Origin: Cyrtodaria siliqua
Taxonomy: Eukaryota; Mollusca; Bivalvia; Adapedonta; Hiatellidae
Assembly (NCBI GenBank): GCA_037043455.1
Contig: JAWPHD010010373.1
Coordinates: 1 to 64,000, forward strand
Direction: 5' to 3'
DNA: 64,000 nucleotides
In this document: in pieces, positions 55,623 to 64,000 of the stretch
How positions within the stretch are numbered: position 1 is the stretch's first letter
How the letters are laid out: each line of letters opens with the position of its first letter
Translations under genes and position numbers: made by a program
The notes under the pieces: generated by a model
What the model was told of the DNA's origin: nothing
Seen by the model: only the letters and a program-made list of their open reading frames with translations
Database searches by the model: none

Positions 55623-56814
55623 AATGTTTATTTACTTTCATTATGTGACTATGAGTCACCATACGTGACTATAAGTTGTAAGATAAATATATACAATGTG
55701 TGTAAAATATATATACTGAATACAAAAAATATATATGATACAGACAAATGTATACGTTACTCCGAAGTATATATTGAAAACAAAAATATATATGATACAG
55801 ACAAATATATACATTACTCCGAAATATATATACTGAAAATGAAAATATATATCACACAAATATATAATATATGTTACTCCTAGAAATATATATAGAAAAA
55901 TATATATTCTGTTTGTAAATATATAATGTAGAAGCAAATATATACGTTACTCTGAAAACATGTTTTCCCTAATTTATATATTGTAGACGCAAACATATAT
56001 ATGTTATACCGAAAAATATATTCGCTTTATAAAAAATATATTGTCTGTCTTAATATATTGAAGATAAAAATATTTGAGATGAAAATAAATAGTTTCTCTA
56101 AAATAAATATATTGCAGGTACAAATATATCAATGAAATATCGATAAATAAATGGTGCGAATTTATGGGTGAGCGAAACCATATGTCTATGCCGAAACTAA
56201 ATAACTATGTTTTTTCCAAATATATACGTTATCATAGACTGTGCTAAAAATATATCAATCTCCACGCAGAGTTATCGTTCCTTGCACTCACAGATATCTC
56301 TGATAACTACTAAATTACAAGATTTTGGTAAAACCTGTTAAATTGGAATTTGTTTGCCTGAAACTTATTTATTTCTTGTGTAAATATAATTTTCAGAATA
56401 TCTGCAAATTAGATGTTGCAAGATTTGAAATAATGCATAAAAACAATTTAGTTTTAATCGGGACTATTTTACTACAAAAATAGTACGTACTTGGGTCTCC
56501 TCAATCGAAACGCATATGTAAACATTTCAAACCGAAGCTCGATAGCAGAAAATTACTAAAAAAAATAACTCATAGAAATAAAAATTGAAATTGTTTAATA
56601 TAGGTCTATAATTTATCTGTGCAGATCACGCAAAAGTATTTATTATAAACATCGTCATAACTTTTTTGAATAATCACGTGACCTAACCGTTCGCAAACCT
56701 TCCTTTGACGTTGACAGAGTCAAATGAGGAACGAGTGTATTCTGGGTAGATTTTGAAAATATATACGTTATCCTAGACTGATACACTGTCCCGTTGTTTG
56801 TCTCTAAGGTCAAT

Positions 56815-57155
56815 GTCACACATAGGTCAAAGGTCAAATTGTGTCCGGTCAATAACTGGCATTCCTGGACTGATTTTCAAATTACTTGGCACAAGTGCTC
56901 ACCACAATAAGACGATGTGTCGAGCACAAATCCAGGCCCAAAGGTCAAGGTCACACTTAGAGGTCAAAGGTCAAATTGTATCGGACAATAACTCTGACAT
57001 TCCTGGACTGATTTTCAAATTACTTGGCACAAGTGCTCACCACAATAAGACGATGTGTCGAGCACAAATCCAGGTCCCAAGGTCAAGGTCACACTTAGAG
57101 GTTAAAGGTCAAATTGTATCGGACAATAACTCTGACATTCCTGGACGGATTTTCT
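56815..57155 (+). repeat. AGGTCA-type tandem array, ~140-bp unit, about two and a half copies
   Basis: CATTCCTGGACTGATTTTCA recurs near 56860, 57000 and 57137. Perfect AGGTCAAAGGTCA (one-base spacing) lies at 56824-56836 and 56961-56973, and AGGTCAAGGTCA (no spacing) at 56942-56953. It is related in wording to 29470-29995 and 35225-36150. Confidence 0.85.
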
Positions 57156-57159
57156 AATA

Positions 57160-57610
57160 ACTTGTTAAATTATTTATTTATTTATTTATTTCTTTTTTTT
57201 TGTGATTTTTTTTTGAAATTTTTAGCTCTACTGGCCAAAGGCCAGGAGGGCTTCTGTGATCACTTTTCGTCCGTCTGTCCGTCTGTTAGCAAATGGTGCA
57301 TCGACGAATCTGATATGTCACGGCAGTTTCTTGTGTTACAAGATTACTTTTGGACGATGTATGATCATTATGCAGTCGCGTAATTTAATATCAGCATACT
57401 CGAGCTACTAGCTATTGTAGTCCAACAATAACCAGCTCTGAACCAAGGCCTGAAATTGTGGGTTGCTTAACAACTGATCAACAGTTCTTCGTACGTTAGC
57501 CGTTTGGTCGTCCATTTTTAGCGGATTTGTTATGTTTTCGCGGTAAAGAAACTACAACATGCGGAACACTTCTCGGACGCTGGGAAATGAGCTCTTTAAA
57601 TTTGGCTTGT
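57160..57610. other. TTTA-rich tract and unassigned centre of the foldback element
   Basis: A (TTTA)n run lies near 57165-57190. Then come CTACTGGCCAAAGGCCAGGAG, containing TGGCC/GGCCA inverted words, and a GTCCGTCTGTCCGTCTGTTAG step typical of the dispersed repeats here. No gene. Confidence 0.5.
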
Positions 57611-58210
57611 CTCCAGTTTGAAAAACGGGACAGTGTAGCAGTCTACGCCAACGTATATATTTGCAGCACAGTCTATGCCATCGTATATATATATATTTGG
57701 AAAACAAATATGTATTTAGTTTCGGTCACTCAGAAGTTCGCACCATTTATTTATCGATATTTCATTGACATATTTGTGTCTGCAATATATTTATTTTAGA
57801 GAAACTATTTATTTTCATCTCATATACTTTCATCTTCAATATATTAAGACATATATATTTTTATAAAGCGAATATATTTTTCGGTAAAACATATAAATGT
57901 TTGCGTCTACAATATATAAATTAGGAAAAAACATTTTTTCAGAGTTAGTATATATTTGCGCTACGATATATATTTAAAAACAGAATATATATTTTTCAAA
58001 ATATATATTTCTGGGAGTAACATATACAGTATATTTGTATGATAAATATGTTTGGACATAGTATATATATTTCGGAATAACGTGTATATTTGTCTGTATC
58101 ATATGTATTTTGTATTCAATATATATATTTCGGAGTAACGTATATATTTGTCTGTATCATATATATTTTTGTATTCAGTATACGCAACGTATATATTTAT
58201 CTTACAACCC

Positions 58211-58355
58211 ACGTATGGCGCCTCATAGGCGCTTCCAACGGATGAAAAATACGCGGGGAATTAATGGAACAGACGTATTCTACCGTAAAATAACATACAG
58301 TTGTCTCACTTCTTTGTGTATATATAGACTGCGCAGGTCGTGTTAGAATAACAAA
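58211..58355 (+). mobile_element. Hairpin-headed element, family H, copy 3, 3' part
   Basis: It resumes with GGCGCTTCCAACGGATGAAA, ACAGTTGTCTCACTTCTTTG and GCGCAGGTCGTGTTAGAAT, matching 11755-11875. Confidence 0.75.
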
Positions 58356-58389
58356 ATAATGTTGTTGATATGAGAATAAAAAAACGATA

Positions 58390-59417
58390 CTTCTTCCTCT
58401 TCTAAACTGCTTTACACACGTACATACAAGTGTTTGACTGCAAGTTGTCTGTCACAGTTCATAGATATGTAACATGTAGATTGGTGTAACATTGTCCTGC
58501 CTGTTAGCTTGGTCGATAGAGTCCTAGGTTCGAACTCCGGCACGTCTACACATTTGGCAATCCCGTTAGTACCGTGACTAGGTAAGCTCTGAGAAGCGAT
58601 TCTCTATACCCAGGGATATTTCAGAACGAATTCCGATTTTAGATAGATAGATAGATAGCATGTATATCGATGTAGCGTTATCCGGCCCATTCGGTATAGC
58701 AGCGAAAAGGTAGTTCGAATGTCTCATGTTCCAGGTTCGAGTCCCGGTCTGCTGGCACATTTGTCTAACCCTGTGAAATGTCGAGTAATCCCATCAAATC
58801 AATTCTCAGTCATAATATATACAGAATTGTCTATCAAGACGGAAATATCTAGGTTAATTTAAAAATAAACAAATCATAGTTATTTATTTAAATTAAACTG
58901 ACCAAACGCAAAATATACACGTATAGTAGCTTTGCTTTACAGCTAAGGGTAGGGAGTCGTCTTGTGGTTTCTTGTTTTGTTTATATAAATTTGTTTAGAT
59001 TCAGGGAGTATACTTGAGGTTTCTTATTTATACCACTATGTCAATAACTCACATTGTAATAGGACAGGGTGGATAATTCGTTAAATGGAGTTAATAAAGC
59101 CATGACATCAGTATCACAATACACTAGCGCAATAAATATGCAAATACAATTGGAATCCTCTTCTGTATTTTCCGTTCCGCTCGGTGTGCTATTAGATTTC
59201 TGCAACAGTTAAAATTACTAAATTTCGGAAATTAAAAGTTTTTGTCGATGTCGTTCGATGTCGAAGACCGAAGCAACATACGACGTTATCAGACGAAACA
59301 TAAGTCTTGATATATATAGGCACAGACATTAATAAATATACGTTATCTGACATTTTTAGAGTGATATGTGATAAATAGAATCTCAAGTTCGTGCCTCGGT
59401 ACAGTCTCGTGTCATAT
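58390..59417 (+). repeat. Segmental duplication 2, copy B, second part
   Basis: It matches 12905-13960 including both tRNA-like segments (A-box-like TAGCTTGGTCG 58505-58515; B boxes at 58527-58538 and 58734-58744), GATA repeats near 58642, GGAGTTAATAAAGCCATGAC and CTCGGTACAGTCTCGTGTCA. Confidence 0.85.
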
Positions 59418-59883
59418 ACTGAAAGGAAAAAGAAACGCATAATGGGTATTTCCGCTATATGTTTAATATGCTACTGCTAATCGAATGGACATGGGCGACA
59501 TTAGGCCTGTCCTTTCGGAAAGAAGGTTTAAACAGCACCGAACTCACCAATGGTTACCCCTTCGACAGAATGCGAATTTGACTCGAGAAGGTGAGCAAAT
59601 TTAGGCCTAAACAATTTGCAATCTCTTAACATTAAACACAATACTGAAATGGCCTGACTTTTTTTAAGCGAAACTTCAACATTTACGAATTTCGTGTAAC
59701 AAAGTATACTTTGATTAAAAGGTCTACTACATGACGGAGTTGTCCTTTCTGTAATTAATTGTAGCCCCTTTTTAAGTTGTACAAAATACGTTGATATATA
59801 TATCTGGAATATTACGTGGAAATAGGTTTATATAACTGAAGTATACACATTTTTTGGATTATGCGTTTCTCTTTTCTTTCAGT
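59418..59883. mobile_element. 466-bp MITE with 26-bp inverted ends
   Basis: ACTGAAAGGAAAAAGAAACG..(59418-59443) is inverted at 59858-59883 with two mismatches and flanked by ATAT on both sides. Copy A of the duplication reads GTCATATTATGTAAT at this point with no element, a natural empty site. The interior has no transposase. Superfamily unassigned. Confidence 0.85.
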
Positions 59884-60960
59884 ATATAATGTAATATATT
59901 AAATATTGAACAGGCACGCATGTAAGCTGGCTGAAACGTGATTTTAGATCACAGACAGCTATTGATTTTCCCAGAGGCCTGCATTATAGCCTTTACGGTT
60001 ACCATGATTTCCCTATAACTCGTAGCCATATATGGCACCCTTGTCTGAAACTTACATCCAGCTGCCATTTAATGAGGAACTTTTTTTTATAGCTAATCTT
60101 AAAAAAAGTTAGTCGTTTCTGGCTCCCCAGTTTTTGCAGTTTTCTTAATTTATAATTTTCAAAACAGAACCACAAATATGTGAATTAAATACACCATTTT
60201 GAAGAAAACATATTTATGTTTGAATTCTCAATTTGTTTTATTTCAGCCATTATATTTTATCCAATCCATGACTTCAAATTGGTAAACATTAATTTCGGAT
60301 TTCCTAGACATTTTTTGATCAATCACAGTGTGTTTTATTTAGTAGACACGGACCATAAAACCAGCTCGGTACTCTAATAAACCTGAGATCGGTTAGATTA
60401 CTACATCAATAGGTTAGATACACCTAGATACCAATTACGCATTCTGTTGTCTGAACTTTTCCAACCGAGTCCTGAACGCAGTAAAAAGATAAACGCAAAA
60501 TAATAAATCATATACAGTGCAAACACAAAGTGTGCTGGGTTGAGTCTTATCTCATAACATTATCAACGAGCCCAAGGATACATGCATGGGCCCATGTGTA
60601 GTTTTAAATTGTGTTAAAACTTTCTAATAAAATGAATGCATTAGAATCAATGTTTCTTTTAAGTTGTTACAGACATGTCCTGCTTTATTACACCGAATGA
60701 TGTGACATTTTATCTACAGTTCAGTTACATCAACCAGACCAGCGGCAGACGAGGATTAGGAAATAAATGCCATTGTATCTCGATGTCTGTTTGATTAGTA
60801 GAGGACACATAGGGAAACATTTCGTCAGAACTTTTCAACATTTCAGCTTATAGGATTCAAACGGCAAATTTATACTGTATCAAGATTATCAGAGTTTCAT
60901 ACCGCACAATGAATATATAACAAGTCGATGTGTTTGTGGAGAGGCGTGCGTGTGCGTCTG
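59884..60960 (+). repeat. Segmental duplication 2, copy B, third part
   Basis: 59884-59950 matches 13970-14015. 59950-60380 is ~430 bp unique to copy B with no recognised content. 60384-60410 matches 14060-14086, and 60410-60960 matches 18284-18870 without a break. Confidence 0.8.
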
Positions 60961-61275
60961 TGTGTGTATGTGTGCGTGTGTTTGTGTGTGTGTGAGTTTC
61001 ATATCGCACAATGAATATATAACAAAGAAATATAAAAATATCGGACAGGGAAAGTAGCATTCAAGGAGGACAGTCAACCACAAAACACAGAAACAAACAC
61101 GCAAACATACAAACAAGAAGGCAAAAGTAATAATAAAAGCAAACGACATCACAAACACAAAAGGGTTGACAATAGGGCTACCGCCTTGGAACGGTCAGTG
61201 GCAAAGTAGGCCACAAGCACATCAAACAAGTCGATATGTTTGTGGAGAGGCGTTGGTGTGTGTGTGTGTGTGTAT
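60940..61275. repeat. GT-rich simple repeats flanking a Penelope-associated fragment
   Basis: GTGTGTGTGAG-type runs occur at 60945-61000 and 61255-61280. GTTTGTGGAGAGGCGT precedes both, suggesting the second is a local duplicate. Confidence 0.7.
61022..61215 (-). repeat. Penelope-associated upstream repeat, minus copy
   Basis: The reverse strand reads GCCACTGACCGTTCCAAGGC, CCCTATTGTCAACCCTTTTG, GTTTGTTTCTGTGTTTTGTGG, GTTGACTGTCCTCCTTGAATG. It is the inverse of 62008-62150, so the two face each other across the transposase scrap. Confidence 0.65.
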
Positions 61276-61312
61276 ATGTGTATGTGGAGGGATGGGGGTG
61301 AGAGTGGTATCC

Positions 61313-61682
61313 AGCGTAAGATATTTTCGTCGAAGCCAACTTCATGCTTTACCTTATTTGTGTACTGAAGAAGAACACTCCTTGAGGGTAACACAAGGTA
61401 ATTACTTGCCCTTGAAAATTCATAAGAATGAGGACTTCTGCAGAACCACTGAAGACATAAAAAATATAATGTTCTGAGTCCACCTTCTTCCCCTGGGATC
61501 TCTGCTTACATTATGAGCCTGGCTTAGGAACAACTCTACCATTTCATCATTTGCATCAGGTATGGTATGAGTTTCTTAATTTCTTCTTTTGTTACAGTCT
61601 TAGGCGTCTTAATACCAGATTTAGATGATTTCTGATTAAGGTTGCTAGAACTTGACACATTTGCTTCTTGTGCCATATCCAT
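61313..61682 (-). pseudogene. P-element/THAP9-like transposase fragment, multiply frameshifted
   Basis: Three short minus-strand pieces in different frames line up in order. 61682-61536 starts with Met, is Ser/Lys-rich and ends TPKTVTKEEIKKLIPYL. About 61558-61420 reads DEMVELFLSQ..GRRWTQN. 61400-61313 reads LPSRSVLLQYTNKV then GFDENILRW. From memory, a GRRW-type helix followed by an LP(S) segment is characteristic of P-element/THAP9 transposases between the zinc finger and the catalytic core. No THAP zinc finger or catalytic acids are seen, so it is a fragment. Family assignment is tentative; another transposase or an unknown gene is possible. Confidence 0.45.
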
Positions 61683-62007
61683 CTTTGGAGTAGAATGAGT
61701 AAATACTATTCTAAGGCACTTTGTACATGATTCATAGGGAGAACTCTGTTACAAAGTAAAGGTAGCAGCCTTCTGCTTTCATTTTCATCATTTTGCCACT
61801 TTAATACCTTCACATAGCTTTAATAGTCTAACAGATTTTATTACATGTCTTATGCTCTCACTGTCCGCTGTATATTTGTTGTAAATAAAAATAGTGCTCA
61901 AATCTACAAAATCGACCACTAATTTTCAGAGTCCATTGGGAAGGTCACAATTGTTGCTATTTTGTTTCCATTACTAAAACAACTTGTCTCAACAGCTCAC
62001 TTCAACT

Positions 62008-62255
62008 TATTGTCAACCCTTTTGTGTTTATTCATCTTTAAGTTTGCGTTTTTTATTACTATTGCCTTTCTGTTTGTCTGTTTGCGTGTTTGTTTTTGTG
62101 TTTTGTGGTTGACTGTCGTCCTTGAATGCTGCTTTCCCTGTCCGATATTTTTATCCTTCTGTAAGTTATTTGTTCTTCGCTTCTGTGTGTGTTAGTGGTT
62201 GACTGTCGTCCTTGAATGCTGCTTTTCCTGTTCGATTTTTATATCTATATTATCT
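62008..62255 (+). promoter_or_regulatory. Leader / pseudo-LTR-like region upstream of the Penelope-like ORF
   Basis: GGTTGACTGTCGTCCTTGAA TGCTGCTTT..CCTGT.CGAT occurs twice (62109 and 62196), a partial ~87-bp tandem copy directly before the reading frame. Penelope-like elements are known for tandem or partial terminal repeats (pseudo-LTRs). Fragments of the same sequence are scattered at 8168, 15216, 15540, 17540, 22110 and 61022. Confidence 0.5.
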
Positions 62256-64000
62256 TTACTAAAGTTGGTCGACGAGGAAGCCGACACAATTTTCATTCGT
62301 ACAGAACCCTTGTTCAAAGTTCAAAGCTACACACAACATATTCTCCGACCCCATATTGACAATGAGTCTGATCACGTCAGGCATTTTCTAAAACTACTAT
62401 ATATTAATAAAGGTATTGATTTCATTGACATGTCTAGTATTTTTCGAGATACTCATGTAGTTGATTCTATCCCAAAATATTTCAAAACTTCCGAAAGTCC
62501 TGTAATTTGATATAAGTATAAAAAGCCTATTAGGAATATTATTTTCAACTACAACAAAATAGTTTCTGACCTTGATATAGTACATAATACACTCCTAAGG
62601 AATGTGAATGCGACACATCAAAATTTTGCTATGCTCCAGCAGGTCATGTCATCACCGGTAATTTTGATATTGTTGATAAACCTTTTCGGCATTTGTCTTC
62701 GAAAGGTCCTAAATATAGACTACCTTCAACTATTGATTGTAATGCCTGTCGTGCCCACTCCGTTGAAGAATTTTAGTATTAAATGGTGTCGTAGTGAAGA
62801 TGCGGACTCAAACTCGCTTTCTACTTGGCAAAAGTCAATTCTTAAAATTATAGATACACGTATTAACTTTTATAATGCTAACCCCTCTTTACTTCCTCCG
62901 AGACCTATGTTTTCCTATCGTAATTTAAAATCGGGAATTCAGGAATTTCATAATAAATTTGTTTTAGTACCTGCAGATAAAGCAGCTAATAATGTAATTA
63001 TTGTTTGACGCCTACATTACGTCAATGTTTTGTCTCTGGAACTCGGCAGCACCAATTCGTATACTCCAGTTAATTCTACTGAGGATGATGTTGTTTCCGC
63101 ACATATCACTCGGTGCACTACTTTCAATGCTGGTGTAAACGATAAGCAAAATGAACTGCCTATCATGTACTAGAGTCCTAAATTACATAAAAATCCGTAT
63201 AAGGCTCGCTTTATTTCAAATTCTAGTGCCTGCACCACAACAAACATCTCCAAACTGTTAACTTCTTGTCTTACTGCCGTTAAAGATCACGGTAAACTAT
63301 ACTGTGATAAAACTTATGAAAACTCTAGGATTAATTTATTTTGTTATATAAAAAAATCAGAAGACGTTCTGTATAAAATTTTCAATAAAGGTCAAGTTTC
63401 ACCAATAAGCACTTATGCCTTTTCTACACTATATACAACCTTACCACATCACCTTATTAAAGACAAGCTAATTTCTCTTATTCAAAAAACATTCGCTAGA
63501 GAAAATACTACATTTTTGGCATGTAATATTATTAAAGCGTTTTTTTTACTAACGGCAGTTTAGAAATTATACTATGTGGACTTGCTATGAAGTTTGTGAA
63601 GCACTCATCTTCCTATTAGATAATATTTTCGTCAGGTATGGAACCACCGTTTATAGACAAATTGTAGATATCCCTATGGGTACGAACTGTGCACCACTTG
63701 TAGATTTGTTTTTATTTTGCTATGAAAGAGATTTCATGTTGAGTCTTTCACCAGATACCCATGCAGATGTTATTGAAGCCTTTAATGACACCTCTCGGTA
63801 TCTGGATGACATTTTAAACATTGACAACCCTTTCTTTTCAACTATGGTTATTAATATTTTTTCCTAAAAAACTTCAGCTTAACAAAGTCAATATATCTGA
63901 TAATAACGCTTCTTTTCTTGATTTAGATCTCTCGATTGAAAATGGTGAAATAATTAGCAAAATCTATGACAAGAGAGATGATTTTAATTTTGACATTGTT
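62256..64000 (+). pseudogene. Penelope-like element reverse transcriptase, degenerate, cut by window end
   Basis: Reverse transcriptase of a Penelope-like retroelement, related to telomerase RT. The N-terminal part (62260-62507) reads HFLKLLYINKGIDFIDM then ends at TGA 62508. Frame 0 resumes, a +1/-1 frameshift pair covers ~62600-62772 (YAPAGHVITGNFDIV lies in the shifted frame), then FVLVPADKAANNVIIV is followed by TGA at 63007. TAG at 63171 falls in the conserved MY.SPKLHKNPYKARFISNS segment. After a shift near 63560, VDIPMGTNCAPL (RT motif B) and RYLDDIL (catalytic YxDD, 63799-63810) follow. One more shift near 63865 leads into SFLDLDLSIENG and KIYDKRDDFNFDIV at the window edge. Family known from memory; several stops and shifts, so non-functional. 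Any downstream GIY-YIG endonuclease would lie outside the window. Confidence 0.8.

Larger units (their letters stand above)
55655..58210. mobile_element. 2.6-kb AT-rich foldback element with ~600-bp inverted arms
   Basis: The outer ends CCATACGTG and CACGTATGG are inverted. The left arm (55660-56255) and right arm (57620-58208) are inverse along their length and consist of degenerate ~45-bp units: ATATATACGTTACTCCGAAA, ATATATACTGAATACAAAAA and TATGATACAGACAA. Matching unique landmarks (GGTGCGAA against TTCGCACC; TAGACTGTGCT against AGCACAGTCTA) confirm the pairing. A ~500-bp segment (56256-56755) interrupts the left arm before TAGACTGATACACTGTCCC. The centre holds an AGGTCA array. No transposase is visible. 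It sits inside family H copy 3. Confidence 0.8.

Noticed and set aside
55605..55937. Frames rich in Ile/Tyr on both strands
   Set aside because: They are translations of the ATATAT-type foldback units and occur in mirrored form in the other arm.
60857..61158. His/Thr-rich peptides on the minus strand
   Set aside because: They are translations of the GT/CA microsatellite and the Penelope leader fragment.

Overview
The window looks like gene-poor, AT-rich animal nuclear DNA, most probably from a marine bivalve mollusc. That assignment rests on the eukaryotic layout (no operons, no dense long ORFs), tRNA-derived SINEs, non-LTR and Penelope-type retroelement remains, and tandem repeats rich in AGGTCA words of a kind I associate with bivalve genomes from memory. 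No intact protein-coding gene is visible. The recognisable coding matter is three broken transposable-element genes: a RNase H-bearing LINE (16.0-17.1 kb, +), a P-element/THAP9-like transposase scrap (61.3-61.7 kb, -) and a Penelope-like reverse transcriptase (62.3 kb to the window edge, +).

Layout. 0-8 kb: dispersed tandem repeats, two elements that open with a short C/G hairpin, a foldback element, and a SINE with an 18-bp target-site duplication lodged inside an inverted repeat. 8-27 kb: a ~2.5-3 kb block (8.4-11.0 kb) is repeated in direct orientation at 23.2-26.4 kb. 12.5-18.9 kb is repeated in direct orientation at 54.6-61 kb. Each copy carries insertions the other lacks, so the window holds its own empty-site controls. 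27-33 kb: a tandem-array element with terminal inverted repeats, an AGGTCA-type array, and two long hairpins. 33-48 kb: diverged intron-like DNA with a duplicated exon-like segment (33.87 and 40.28 kb), further exon-like signals (41.88 and 43.95 kb), several tandem arrays, a 1.4-kb minisatellite and a CRE-dense element. A deleted 7SL/SRP RNA sequence lies at 41.6 kb. 47-53 kb: two copies of a ~415-bp retroposon with target-site duplications, and a 4.4-kb element with TA duplication containing two SINEs and a ~330-bp tandem array. 53.5 kb: a near-perfect 110-bp palindrome. 54.6-61 kb: the second copy of the large duplication, interrupted by a 2.6-kb AT-rich foldback element and a 466-bp MITE. 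61-64 kb: Penelope-related and P-transposase remains.

The pieces do not form a pathway. They record repeated transposition, nesting and segmental duplication. The most unusual items are the SRP RNA-like sequence lacking the helix 8 region, the CRE-dense repeat, the paired empty/filled insertion sites, and the foldback structures. Identities, counts and alignments were judged by eye; nothing was computed or searched.
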